Positions 18,688-27,199 of a stretch of DNA of 64,000 nt are shown here, in pieces (position 1 is the first letter of the stretch; the number at the start of each line of letters is the position of its first letter). Source of the stretch: Pseudomonas sp. MWU16-30317 (GTDB lineage Bacteria; Pseudomonadota; Gammaproteobacteria; Pseudomonadales; Pseudomonadaceae); contig NZ_JAIWJA010000005.1 of the NCBI RefSeq assembly GCF_020515695.1, positions 248,001-312,000 of the forward strand. The letters are read 5' to 3'. The position numbers and the translations under genes are program-made. The notes under the pieces were generated by a model. It was not told the origin of the DNA. It saw only the letters and a list, made by a program, of their open reading frames with translations, and searched no databases.

Positions 18688-19260
18688 TCAGTCGATGCGC
18701 TTGGCCGAAAGGATCAATACGGGGTCGACGGGCACGTTCTGCATGCCGCTTTTGGTCGTGGTGTTGCTGTTGGCGATGATGTCGACGACATCCATGCCCT
18801 TGACCACCTTGCCGAACACCGCGTAGCCAGCGTTACCTGGGGCGTAGTTGAGCGAGTCGTTGTCGCGGTGGTTGATGTAGAACTGGCTGGTGGCGGAGTC
18901 GGGATCCGAGGTACGGGCCATGGCGATGGTGCCACGCGCATTCTCGAGGCCGTTGTTGGCTTCGTTCTTGATTGGCGGGTTGGTGTCCTTTTCCTGCATC
19001 TGCTGAGTGAAACCGCCACCCTGAATCATGAAATTGGGGATCACGCGGTGGAAAATGGTGTTGGTGTAGAAACCCTTGTCGACATACGCGAGGAAGTTCT
19101 TGGTGCTGATGGGCGCTTTGTCGCCATCCAGCTCCAGCTCGATGTCGCCGTTGCTGGTGTGCAGCAATACGTGGGGCTTGTTGCCGCTGGCCGGTTGCGC
19201 GGCCATCAGGTTGGCGGCGAAGAGCAGGGTGGAGGCGGCGATCAGGATTTTCTTGAACAT
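18688..19260 (-). CDS. ppiA: Periplasmic peptidyl-prolyl isomerase (cyclophilin) PpiA
   Basis: A 190-residue cyclophilin that catalyses cis-trans isomerisation of Xaa-Pro bonds in the periplasm. A Sec signal peptide (MFKKILIAASTLLFAANLMAA) is followed by the cyclophilin domain, with the catalytic Arg in TIFHRVIPNFMIQGGG and the active-site segments ENARGTIAMAR and SQFYINHRDN. Length fits PpiA. It starts 4 bases after the stop of the upstream hydrolase, so the two are almost certainly co-transcribed. Confidence 0.92.
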   Translation of the reverse strand: MFKKILIAASTLLFAANLMAAQPASGNKPHVLLHTSNGDIELELDGDKAPISTKNFLAYVDKGFYTNTIFHRVIPNFMIQGGGFTQQMQEKDTNPPIKNEANNGLENARGTIAMARTSDPDSATSQFYINHRDNDSLNYAPGNAGYAVFGKVVKGMDVVDIIANSNTTTKSGMQNVPVDPVLILSAKRID

Positions 19261-19264
19261 GGAC

Positions 19265-20068
19265 TCATTGATCCTTGAGGGTGTTGTCTGCGGTGGCGAT
19301 GAAGCGCAGCAGGGTTTGGTTGAAGCGTTCTGGTTGATCCAGCGGTGTAGCGTGACGCGAATCTTCGATGACCGCCAGATGCGCGTCCGGAATGAGTGTG
19401 ACGTAATGTTCTTTTACCGCCACCGGGGTGTAATCGTGGTCAGCGCTGATCACAAGGGTAGGACAGTCAATGGCGCCGAGACGTTCCTGCACACCCCAGC
19501 CAACGATGGCGTTGAAGCTGGCGAGATAAGCGCGTTTGTCGTTGCCGGCCCAGCGCTCGGCGACTTTGGCGCGCAGTGCGCCCTGGTCGGGTTTGGGAAA
19601 AAGATTCTTGCCCAAGGCGATGCCGATGGTGCGCATGCTGGCCACCCGCATGAGGCCCCAGCGCTTGAACCACTGCCAGTAATCGCTCGGGGAATGCAGC
19701 TTGACCTGTGGGCCACTGTTGACGATGCACAGGCTCTTGAGCCACTGCGGATGATCCACCGCCAGTTGGAAACCGATCATGCCGCCCATCGACAGGCCGA
19801 CCAGATGTACCGGCCCGCAACCCAGGTGTTCGAGCAGCGCGATGACATCGGCGCTGAAGCCTTCGATGCTGTAGCGCTCGCGGGGCTTGGCAGATTGGCC
19901 ATGGCCGCGCAGGTCGAGCACGATGACTTTATAGTGAGCCGCCAACGCCTCGGTCTGGTATTCCCAGTCCAGCCCGCTGGAGCCCAGGCCATGCAACAGC
20001 AGCACAGGGCTGCCATGGCCGGTGACTTCATAGTGCAGGGCGCAGCCTTGGTGGTCGAAGCGAGCCAT
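19265..20068 (-). CDS. Alpha/beta hydrolase
   Basis: A 267-residue alpha/beta hydrolase fold protein. HGLGSSGLDW forms the oxyanion region, the nucleophile Ser is in GLSMGG, the acid is in SADHD, and the His is in DSRHATPLDQP. The general sequence resembles BioH/PcaD-type esterases, but the substrate is unknown. An AAGGAAG ribosome site sits in the 12-base gap after the LysR gene, so it belongs to the LysR-hydrolase-ppiA unit. Confidence 0.82.
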   Translation of the reverse strand: MARFDHQGCALHYEVTGHGSPVLLLHGLGSSGLDWEYQTEALAAHYKVIVLDLRGHGQSAKPRERYSIEGFSADVIALLEHLGCGPVHLVGLSMGGMIGFQLAVDHPQWLKSLCIVNSGPQVKLHSPSDYWQWFKRWGLMRVASMRTIGIALGKNLFPKPDQGALRAKVAERWAGNDKRAYLASFNAIVGWGVQERLGAIDCPTLVISADHDYTPVAVKEHYVTLIPDAHLAVIEDSRHATPLDQPERFNQTLLRFIATADNTLKDQ

Positions 20069-20080
20069 GGAGCTTCCTTG

Positions 20081-21004
20081 TCAGACGGTCAGCGCAGTGG
20101 CTTGCAGGGTGCTCAGCGGGGTGGTATCGAAAGTGCGCAACAACTCGATGAGGATCTGCGTCGCCGGGCCGAGAGGTTTATCCTTGTTCGAGTATAGGTA
20201 GAACAGCGGATGGCGCGAGCCGCCCTGATCCAAAGGCAGTGGCTTGAGCACGCCCTCGCGCAGTTCGCGGCTGATCATGTGCCGAGGCAACCAGGCGAAA
20301 CCCAGCCCGCTGCCGACGAACGTGGCGGCGGTACCGAGGCTGCCGACGGTCCAGCGCTGTTCGGCGCCGAGCCAGCCGACATCACGTGGTTGCTGGCGGC
20401 CGGAATCGCGGATCACCACCTGGAGCTGGCTTTCGAGGTCCTGAAAGTTCAGTGTGCGGTTCATCTTGTGCAGCGCGTGGTCAGGGTGGGCGACGGCGAC
20501 GAACTCCACTGCGTTCATTTCCGTGCCGAGGTAACCGGGGATGTTGTAGCCGCTGATGGCCAGGTCGGCGATGCCTTCGTGCAGCACCTCCTCGACCCCT
20601 GACAGCACTTCTTCACGCAAGCGCACGCGGCAGCCACGGCTTTGCGGCATGAAGGCCGTCAGCGCATGTACCAGCCGCGCACTGGGGTAAGCGGCGTCGA
20701 CCACCAGTCGGACTTCCGCCTCCCAGCCCTGTTCCATATGCAGCGCCAGGTCTTCCAGCTGGCTGGCCTGTTTGACCAACTGCCGGGAGCGGCGCAGCAA
20801 TACACCACCCGCTTCCGTGAGTACCGCCTTGCGGCCATCGATACGCAACAACGGTACGCCCAGTTGCTCCTGCATGCGCCCGACGGTGTAGCTCACGGAC
20901 GATTGCGAACGGTGCAAGGCTTCGGCGGCCTGGGCGAATCCGCCGTGATCGACCACTGCCTGAAGCGTGCGCCATTGGTCGAGGGTTACGCGTGGCGCTT
21001 TCAT
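20081..21004 (-). CDS. LysR-family transcriptional regulator
   Basis: A 307-residue LysR regulator. The N-terminal winged helix-turn-helix (residues about 5-65, GGFAQAAEALHRSQSSVSYTV) precedes a substrate-binding domain. It is the first gene of a minus-strand block that ends in the ABC exporter and is divergent from an EamA-type transporter 175 bases away. By LysR logic it could control that transporter, its own operon, or both. The P. aeruginosa counterpart by order is PA3225, from memory. Effector unknown. Confidence 0.88.
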   Translation of the reverse strand: MKAPRVTLDQWRTLQAVVDHGGFAQAAEALHRSQSSVSYTVGRMQEQLGVPLLRIDGRKAVLTEAGGVLLRRSRQLVKQASQLEDLALHMEQGWEAEVRLVVDAAYPSARLVHALTAFMPQSRGCRVRLREEVLSGVEEVLHEGIADLAISGYNIPGYLGTEMNAVEFVAVAHPDHALHKMNRTLNFQDLESQLQVVIRDSGRQQPRDVGWLGAEQRWTVGSLGTAATFVGSGLGFAWLPRHMISRELREGVLKPLPLDQGGSRHPLFYLYSNKDKPLGPATQILIELLRTFDTTPLSTLQATALTV

Positions 21005-21179
21005 GACCGGCTCTCAAGGTAATTACACATCTGGCTAATAAAACAATTAAATCGATGGATTACGAGCCTTTTTTCAAATGTTTCATCGAAGGTTAATAGG
21101 CGAAGCGATCAACCAAGCACAACAATTGCCTCACGCCGAGCGAGCCGCTATGGTCGCCGGCTCACTGCACGAGGCCGTC

Positions 21180-22076
21180 ATGCCCTACCTTCTGATCGTT
21201 ACTCTTATCCAGGCATTTTCCTTCAGTCTGATCGGCGTCTACCTTGCTGGCCACGTCGACAGCTACCTGGCTGTGGTCTTGCGAATCCTCTTCGCCGGCC
21301 TGGTGTTCATCCCGCTGACCCATTGGCGTCAGGTCGAGCCACGGTTCATGCGCTCGATGCTGCTGATCGGCGCTTTGCAGTTTGGCGTCACCTACGTGTG
21401 CCTGTACCTGAGCTTTCGCGTGCTGACTGTGCCCGAGGTGCTGCTCTTCACCATCCTCACGCCGGTGCACGTGACCTTGATCGAAGACGCGCTTAATCGG
21501 CGCTTCAATCCCTGGGGATTGGTGGCGGCGCTGGTGGCGGTGATGGGTGCTGCGGTGATTCGCTTCGACAGCATCGGTGCGGACTTCTTCATGGGCTTTT
21601 TGCTGTTGCAACTGGCCAACTTCACCTATGCGGCGGGGCAGGTGATGTACAAGCACCTGATTGCGCGCTACCCCAGTGATCTGCCGCATTACCGGCGATT
21701 CGGCTATTTCTATGTCGGGGCATTGCTGGTGGCGTTGCCGGCCTGGCTGGCGTTCGGCAACTTGCACCACTGGCCAGAGGCGCCGCTGCAGTGGGGCGTG
21801 CTCATGTTCCTCGGGCTGGTGTCCACGGCGCTGGGCATGTACTGGTGGAACAAGGGCGCGTGTCAGGTGAGCGGTGGGACCTTGGCGGTGATGAACAACC
21901 TGCATGTACCGGTGGGGCTGTTGCTGAATCTGCTGATATGGAATCAGAGCGAGCCGCTGGGGCGACTGGCGTTGGGTGGGGGGGTGATTATGGCGTCGTT
22001 GTGGATCAGTCGGCGTGGGCGACGGGCTTGCCACTCGCCTGCCTTGCGCCACGCTGATTCGGGTCTTGAGCGATAA
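21180..22076 (+). CDS. EamA/DMT-family transporter
   Basis: A 298-residue inner-membrane protein with about ten hydrophobic segments in two EamA halves (the second begins near GADFFMGFLLLQLANFTYAAG). The family exports or imports amino acids, amines and similar small metabolites. The start at 21180 (MPYLLIVTLIQAFSF) has GAGG 6 bases upstream and begins at the first membrane helix; a longer frame from 21078 adds a soluble, unconserved stretch. It is divergent from a LysR regulator. Substrate unknown. Confidence 0.8.
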   Translation: MPYLLIVTLIQAFSFSLIGVYLAGHVDSYLAVVLRILFAGLVFIPLTHWRQVEPRFMRSMLLIGALQFGVTYVCLYLSFRVLTVPEVLLFTILTPVHVTLIEDALNRRFNPWGLVAALVAVMGAAVIRFDSIGADFFMGFLLLQLANFTYAAGQVMYKHLIARYPSDLPHYRRFGYFYVGALLVALPAWLAFGNLHHWPEAPLQWGVLMFLGLVSTALGMYWWNKGACQVSGGTLAVMNNLHVPVGLLLNLLIWNQSEPLGRLALGGGVIMASLWISRRGRRACHSPALRHADSGLER

Positions 22077-22211
22077 GTGCTCCATCTCCAAGGATCCGTC
22101 ACTTTCAAGCCAGCAGCCTCTTAGGGCGCCGTAGCCCTGGACGCAATTGCATACCCGCGCGCAGCGGCAATAACTGCGATATACCCATTCAGTGGCGTAC
22201 CTGCGCTGCGG

Positions 22212-23519
22212 TCATTCCTGCATCGGAGATGGGATGGAGGGCGCATCCGCGGATGGCAGGCGTATACCGCCCCCCAGTAAGCCTGCCCGCATATCCGCGC
22301 CACTCGGCTGCTGAAACACCCCCAGCCCGAACTCCGGCAATACCGCCAGCAGGTAATCGAAGATATCCCCCTGAATCCGCTCGTACTCCACCCAGACCGT
22401 CGTGCGGGTAAAGCAGTAAATCTCCAACGGCACCCCCTCGGCGCCGGTTTCCATCTGCCGGACCATGCAGGTCATGTTCGGTTGGATGTCCGGATGGCTT
22501 TTCAGGTAGGCGAGGGCATAAGCCCTGAAGGTGCCGAGGTTGGTCATGGTCCTGCGGTTGGCCGCGACGCTGGCGACATTGCCCTGGGCTTCGTTCCAGC
22601 TCTGCAGTTCGGCTTGCTTGCGGCCCATGTAGTCCGTCAGCAGATGCACCTGGGTCAGCCGCTCGATCTCGTCCTGGCGCAGAAAGCGCACGCCACTTGA
22701 ATCGATGAACAGGCTGCGCTTGATGCGCCGGCCACCGGCCTGCTGCATGCCGCGCCAGTTCTTGAACGACTCGGACATCAAGCGCCAGGTAGGAATGCTG
22801 ACAATGGTCTTGTCGAAATTCTGCACCTTCACGGTATGCAGGGTGATATCCACCACATCGCCATCAGCCCCCACCTGGGGCACCTCGATCCAGTCGCCGA
22901 CCCGCAGCATGTCGTTGCTGGTCAGCTGCACGCCGGCCACGAACGACAGCAGCGTGTCCTTGTAGACCAGCAGGATGACGGCCGACATGGCGCCCAGCCC
23001 GGACAGCAGCAACAGCGGCGAGCGGTCGATCAGGGTGGCGACGATAATGATGGCGCCGAAGATGTAGAGGATCATCTTGGCCAGTTGCACATAGCCCTTG
23101 ATGGAGCGGGTGCGGGCATGTTCGGTGCGCGCGTAGATGTCCAGCAAGGCGTTGAGCAGGGCGCCCACGGCAAGCATCTGGAACAGGATGGTGAAGGCCA
23201 GGGCGCCGTTGCCGAGGAAGTGGCGGGCGACTTCGGTCAATTCCGGCACCAGATTGAGCCCGAATTGCACGACTAGCGAGGGGACCGTCTGGGCCAGGCG
23301 GTGGAAGACCTTGTTGTGCAAAAAATCGCTGAGCCAATGCAGCGCCGGTTGGCGGCTGAGCAGCTTGATGCCGTGGATGATCACATACCGCGCGACCCGG
23401 CCGAGCGCCAAGGCCACACCGAACAGCAGGATGAGGCCCAGAGTGGCGTGCAGCCAAGGATGTTGATCAAGCGCGCCCCAGAGATGCTGGGCGCGCAGCC
23501 AGAGTGATTGAAAATCCAT
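22212..23519 (-). CDS. Mechanosensitive channel, YbdG/MscM type
   Basis: A 435-residue MscS-superfamily channel with five or so membrane helices before the MscS core (about residues 150-330). The core contains LLSGLGAMSAVILLVYKDTLLSF, the pore-lining helix region, and VGDWIEVPQVGADGDVVDITLHTVKVQNFD, the beta domain. The YbdG-specific long C-terminal cytosolic part is present (PLEIYCFTRTTVWVEYE). It releases solutes on osmotic downshift. Length is close to E. coli YbdG (415). It is separated from the nitrate operon by a REP pair. Confidence 0.87.
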   Translation of the reverse strand: MDFQSLWLRAQHLWGALDQHPWLHATLGLILLFGVALALGRVARYVIIHGIKLLSRQPALHWLSDFLHNKVFHRLAQTVPSLVVQFGLNLVPELTEVARHFLGNGALAFTILFQMLAVGALLNALLDIYARTEHARTRSIKGYVQLAKMILYIFGAIIIVATLIDRSPLLLLSGLGAMSAVILLVYKDTLLSFVAGVQLTSNDMLRVGDWIEVPQVGADGDVVDITLHTVKVQNFDKTIVSIPTWRLMSESFKNWRGMQQAGGRRIKRSLFIDSSGVRFLRQDEIERLTQVHLLTDYMGRKQAELQSWNEAQGNVASVAANRRTMTNLGTFRAYALAYLKSHPDIQPNMTCMVRQMETGAEGVPLEIYCFTRTTVWVEYERIQGDIFDYLLAVLPEFGLGVFQQPSGADMRAGLLGGGIRLPSADAPSIPSPMQE

Positions 23520-23659
23520 GTTGGTGGCAGGCCGTCGCTCGATAGGGCGGCTATTAAAGCGCAGACCTTGTTGTCGATGCCATGCGCCGAGGCCTCAAAG
23601 AGTGTGACTGTATGTTTGAGAGCCGAAGTCATGCTGTGGTCCTGCGCAGCATTCTCCGG

Positions 23660-23746
23660 CGTCTTCGCGAGCAAGCTTTGCTCCCACAGGTGTACGCCGA
23701 TGCAACTGTTTGCAGAGTGGGAGCAAGGCTTGCCCGCGAAGAGGCC
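23660..23746. repeat. REP inverted pair
   Basis: Copies TCTTCGCGAGCAAGCTTTGC and GGGAGCAAGGCTTGCCCGCG face each other, between the 5' end of the channel gene and the 3' end of the nitrate operon. Confidence 0.85.
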
Positions 23747-23779
23747 CGACGCGCCACTGCAAATCTTGCAGTATCGTAC

Positions 23780-24625
23780 TTAAGCCCGGGCCTGATCCTT
23801 GGCCGCTGGGGCAACCGAACGCCGAGCGCCGATATCCTCCACCTTGCGCTGCTTTTCATACAAAAAGCTCAGCACCGCATGACGATACTGGTTATACAGG
23901 GGATCGTCCGCCAGCTCGATGCGGTTGCGCGGGCGCGGCAGGTCGATGCTGAGGATCTCGCCGATGGTCGCCGCCGGGCCGTTGGTCATCATCACGATGC
24001 GATCGGACAGCAGCACGGCCTCGTCGACATCGTGGGTGATCATCATCACCGTATTGCGCAGTTCGCCCTGAATCCGCATCACTTCATCCTGCAGATGCGC
24101 GCGGGTCAGGGCGTCGAGGGCGCCGAACGGCTCGTCCAGCAGCAGCACCTTGGGTTGCATGGCGATGGCGCGGGCGATGCCGACGCGCTGCTTCATGCCG
24201 CCGGAAATCTCGCTCGGGCGCTTGTGCAATGCATGGCCCATGCTGACCATCTCCAGGTTGTACAGCGTCCATTCATGCCGTTCGGCCTTGGTCTTGCTCG
24301 ACTTGAACACCTTGTTGACCGCCAGCGAGACGTTTTCGTACACCGTCAGCCACGGCAGCAGCGAGTGGTTCTGGAACACCAGGCTGCGATCCGGGCCGGG
24401 CGAATGCACTTCGCGGCCATCGAGGATCACTGCGCCGCTGCTGGCCTGCAGCAGCCCGGCGACGATGTTCAATACCGTCGATTTGCCACAGCCCGAGTGG
24501 CCGATGATGGAGATGTATTCGCCGCGCTCGATGTCCAGGTTGACGCCGCTCAGGACCTGACTGCTGACCCCGTCGCGCTCGAAATGTTTGTCGACGTTTT
24601 CGATGCTCAGATAACGTGTGCCCAT
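23780..24625 (-). CDS. nrtD: Nitrate ABC transporter ATP-binding protein
   Basis: A 281-residue ABC ATPase of the nitrate/sulfonate/taurine class. It has Walker A GHSGCGKST, the Q-loop in VFQNHSLLPW, signature ISGGMKQR, Walker B VLLLDEPFGALD and the switch His in MITHDVDEAV. The PGPDRSLVFQNHSLLPWLTV segment is typical of NrtC/NrtD/NasD proteins. It follows the permease gene by 12 bases. It lacks the extra C-terminal NrtA-like domain of cyanobacterial NrtC, so one simple ATPase serves the transporter, as in Klebsiella NasFED. Confidence 0.9.
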   Translation of the reverse strand: MGTRYLSIENVDKHFERDGVSSQVLSGVNLDIERGEYISIIGHSGCGKSTVLNIVAGLLQASSGAVILDGREVHSPGPDRSLVFQNHSLLPWLTVYENVSLAVNKVFKSSKTKAERHEWTLYNLEMVSMGHALHKRPSEISGGMKQRVGIARAIAMQPKVLLLDEPFGALDALTRAHLQDEVMRIQGELRNTVMMITHDVDEAVLLSDRIVMMTNGPAATIGEILSIDLPRPRNRIELADDPLYNQYRHAVLSFLYEKQRKVEDIGARRSVAPAAKDQARA

Positions 24626-24637
24626 GGGCTTTGCTCC

Positions 24638-25513
24638 TTAGCTGGCGGACGTGCCGCGGGTGACCAGTTGGCCCACAAGGGCGACCAGGCGATCGAGGCA
24701 GAAGCCGACGATACCGACGTAGAACAGCGCGAGGATGATGTCGCTGATGCGCGAGGCGTTCCACGCATCCCAGATGAAAAAGCCGATGCCTACGCCGCCG
24801 ATCAGCATTTCGGCCGCGATGATCGCCAGCCACGACAGGCCCACACCGATGCGCAGCCCGGAGAAGATGTACGGCGCGGCGGCGGGCAGCATGATCTTGA
24901 CGAAGTACTCGATGCCATTGAGGCGCAGCACCTTGGCGACGTTACGGTAATCGTCGGGGATGTTGCGCACGCCCACCGAGGTATTGATGATGATCGGCCA
25001 GATGGCGGTGATGAAAATCACGAAGATGGCCGACGGGTGACTGTCCTTGAAGCCTGCCAGCGACAGCGGCAACCAGGCCAGCGGCGGCACGGTACGCAGG
25101 ATCTGGAACAGCGGATCGAGGCCGCGCATGGCCCAGCTCGATTGTCCGACGAGCACGCCCAGGCTGATGCCGGCGACCACTGCCAGCAGGTAGCCGTAGG
25201 CGACGCGCTTGAGGCTGGCGAGCAGTTGCCAGGCCATGCCGACATCGTTGCCGCCATTGTCGAAGAATGGATTGACGATCAGCTCCCAGGTGTCCTTGAT
25301 CACCTGGGTCGGTGGCGGCAACGCCGAGCCCTTGCCGCTGCACAGCAGTTGCCAAAGACACAGCAGCAGGGCGGCGATCACCAGGGGTGGCACGACATTG
25401 TGCAGCAACGCCGTACGCAGGCGCTTGAGCCAGCCGGGCATCGGGCGCTGAACAATCGGTTTGGGCTCTAGCGCGTGAGCGGTGGCCTTGGGTAGTTTTG
25501 CATCAGCGTTCAT
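24638..25513 (-). CDS. nrtB: Nitrate ABC transporter permease
   Basis: A 291-residue inner-membrane permease of the NrtB/CmpB/SsuC type with about six helices. The cytosolic EAA loop is recognisable in VAKVLRLNGIEYFVKIMLPAAAPYIFSGLRIGVG. The start at 25513 (MNADAKLPK) has a GGAG site and fits the family N-terminus; an upstream extension translates the adjacent REP element and is artefactual. It is separated from nrtA by a 149-base gap holding a REP pair, unusually large for an operon. Confidence 0.9.
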   Translation of the reverse strand: MNADAKLPKATAHALEPKPIVQRPMPGWLKRLRTALLHNVVPPLVIAALLLCLWQLLCSGKGSALPPPTQVIKDTWELIVNPFFDNGGNDVGMAWQLLASLKRVAYGYLLAVVAGISLGVLVGQSSWAMRGLDPLFQILRTVPPLAWLPLSLAGFKDSHPSAIFVIFITAIWPIIINTSVGVRNIPDDYRNVAKVLRLNGIEYFVKIMLPAAAPYIFSGLRIGVGLSWLAIIAAEMLIGGVGIGFFIWDAWNASRISDIILALFYVGIVGFCLDRLVALVGQLVTRGTSAS

Positions 25514-25563
25514 CGGCGTCTCCAAGGATGCGTGAATAACGGTATTTTGCGCTGGGATTGCGA

Positions 25564-25635
25564 GCCTCTTCGCGGGCAAGCCTTGCTCCCACAATGCGTG
25601 CCGTTGTGGGAGCGAGGCTTGCCCGCGAAGAGGCC
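25564..25635. repeat. REP inverted pair inside nrt operon
   Basis: A near-perfect inverted pair (GCCTCTTCGCGGGCAAGCC... / ...GGCTTGCCCGCGAAGAGGCC) between nrtA and nrtB. In the transcript it would form a long stem-loop and could protect the nrtA message 3' end. Confidence 0.88.
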
Positions 25636-25662
25636 CTCAGAGGCCCCGCAGATGTCAGGGAG

Positions 25663-26994
25663 TTACACCAACGCCTTGATCGCCAAACTATCGAGATAGG
25701 CCTTCGGGTTCTGCGGATCGAACTGCTTGCCATCGAAAAAGGTTTCGATGCCACGGGAAGTCGAGGTCGGGATCAGCTCGGCGGACAGGTTCAATTCAGC
25801 GGCAGCCGTGCGCCAGATGTCCTCGCGGTTGACCTTGTCGATCAGCGCCTGGGTATCGAGGTTCTGCGGCAGGTAGCCCCAGCGCTGGTTCTCGGTGAGG
25901 AACCACAGGTCGTGGCTCTTGAAGGGATAGGAGGCGTGGTCATCCCAGTAGCGCATCATGAACGGGCTGTTTTCTACCACCTTGCCAGTGCCGTAGGCGA
26001 AGGTGCCCTTCATGCGCGAAGCGATGTCTTCGACCGGCGCGTTGATCCAGCGACGCTTGGCGCAGATCTGCGCGACCTCGTCCTTGTTCTCCGGTTTTTC
26101 GCAGAACATCTGCGCTTCCATGATGGCCTTGAGCAATGCCTTGGCGGCATTAGGGTTGGTGGCGACATAGTCCGAGCGCAGGGCGAAGGCTTTTTCCGGG
26201 TGCTTGTCCCACAGCTCGCCGGTGGTATTGGCGGTGTAGCCGATCTTCTGGTTGACCAGCTGCGAGTTCCATGGCTCGCAGACGCAGAAGGTATCCATGG
26301 TGCCGACCTTCATGTTGGCGACCATCTGCGGCGGCGGTACGACGATAGTGGCGACGTCCTTGTTGGGGTCGATCCCGCCGGCGGCGAGCCAGTAGCGCAT
26401 CCACAGGTCGTGGTTGCCACCGGGAAAGGTCACTGCGGCGTTGACCGTCTTGCCGGCGGCTTTCTTGGCCAGCAGGGCGGCCTTGAAGGGACTCGAATCG
26501 GTGCCCAGTTTCAGCGCCGAGTACTCCTCGCCCACGGAGATGCACTGGCCGGCCAGGTTGAGGCGCGCCAGGATGGAGATCGGCACCGGCTGGTTGTTGG
26601 TGGTGATCTTGCCGGTGCTCATCAGGTACGCCATGGGCGTCAGCAGGTGCGCGCCATCGATGCCATTGGCCGCCGAGCCGAGCACCAGGTTGTCGCGGGT
26701 GGTGCCCCAGGAGGTTTGTTTGAGGATGTCGACTTCGGTCATGCCGTATTTGGCGAACAGGCCCTTTTCATCGGCAACGAACAATGGCGCAGCGTCGGTG
26801 AGGGCGATGAAGCCCAGCTTGGCCTTGGTGGTTTCCGGCGCATCGCTGCCGGCCGCCCAGACCTTCGACTGCAGGCCCGCCGGCAGCAGGGTCAGCGCTG
26901 CGCCAGCGCCGAGTACACCGAGGGATCGCTTGAGAAAGGTGCGCCGCGGGGCATCGTGTTGTTCATCTGCTGCACTGAAAGGTGTGTCATCCAT
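25663..26994 (-). CDS. nrtA: Nitrate ABC transporter substrate-binding protein
   Basis: A 443-residue NrtA/CmpA-family periplasmic protein. The N-terminus carries a twin-arginine signal (PRRTFLK at about residues 16-22, then GVLGAGAALTLLPAGLQ), so it is exported folded by Tat. The mature part has the family segments LGFIALTDAAPLFVADEKGLF, GADGAH-like SAANGIDGAHLLTPMAY, and FPGGNHDLWMRYWLAAGGIDP. It binds nitrate and/or nitrite; cyanate or bicarbonate relatives exist, but the ANTAR regulator upstream favours nitrate. ATG at 26994 follows GGGGAA. It is first in the operon, behind a regulated leader. Confidence 0.9.
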   Translation of the reverse strand: MDDTPFSAADEQHDAPRRTFLKRSLGVLGAGAALTLLPAGLQSKVWAAGSDAPETTKAKLGFIALTDAAPLFVADEKGLFAKYGMTEVDILKQTSWGTTRDNLVLGSAANGIDGAHLLTPMAYLMSTGKITTNNQPVPISILARLNLAGQCISVGEEYSALKLGTDSSPFKAALLAKKAAGKTVNAAVTFPGGNHDLWMRYWLAAGGIDPNKDVATIVVPPPQMVANMKVGTMDTFCVCEPWNSQLVNQKIGYTANTTGELWDKHPEKAFALRSDYVATNPNAAKALLKAIMEAQMFCEKPENKDEVAQICAKRRWINAPVEDIASRMKGTFAYGTGKVVENSPFMMRYWDDHASYPFKSHDLWFLTENQRWGYLPQNLDTQALIDKVNREDIWRTAAAELNLSAELIPTSTSRGIETFFDGKQFDPQNPKAYLDSLAIKALV

Positions 26995-27019
26995 CGTCGA
27001 TTCCCCAAATGACGCGCAT

Positions 27020-27077
27020 AAAAAAACGGCGACCACTCTTGATGGGCAATGCTGCCGCAAGAAGAATGGACGCCGTT
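27020..27077 (-). terminator. Leader (attenuator) terminator upstream of nrtA
   Basis: Reading the minus strand, AACGGCGTCCA pairs with TGGTCGCCGTT (7 bp, then 3 bp after a mismatch) across a long loop, followed directly by a run of T. It ends about 25 bases before the nrtA start codon, so unless disrupted it would stop transcription before the operon. Its 5' arm overlaps the P2 hairpin of the ANTAR leader. Confidence 0.75.
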
Positions 27078-27115
27078 GTCCTGTATTCGATTGAGAGGCC
27101 CGTGTCGTGCGGCCT
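27068..27115 (-). promoter_or_regulatory. ANTAR (NasR) antitermination leader, P1-P2 hairpins
   Basis: P2 (27068-27081) is GGAC-AACGGC-GTCC: a 4-bp stem with a hexaloop having A at position 1 and G at position 4, the consensus for ANTAR RNA targets. P1 (27096-27115) pairs AGGCC with GGCCT, but its loop does not fit the A1/G4 rule cleanly. A 14-base linker joins them. P2 and the following terminator cannot form at once. The NasR gene is the next gene upstream. I infer that nitrate-bound NasR stabilises P1-P2 and allows readthrough. Confidence 0.72.
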
Positions 27116-27126
27116 GATCAACACAA

Positions 27127-27142
27127 AGCAGAATGTGTGCCA
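27127..27142 (-). promoter_or_regulatory. Sigma-54 promoter of nrtA operon
   Basis: TGGCACACATTCTGCT on the minus strand matches the -24/-12 consensus TGGCAC-N5-TTGCW, with GG and GC exactly 10 bases apart and one mismatch. The expected start near 27115-27117 is right at the first base of P1, so the leader would be the very 5' end of the mRNA. Confidence 0.72.
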
Positions 27143-27199
27143 GCGAGAAAGATGAACGAATGCTCTGAAACTAAACCTTTTAAATCATGGGTTTGTGGG

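Noticed and set aside
25564..25635. Repeats considered as a CRISPR array
   Set aside because: The units are palindromic, occur as dispersed pairs rather than evenly spaced arrays, and no cas gene is present.
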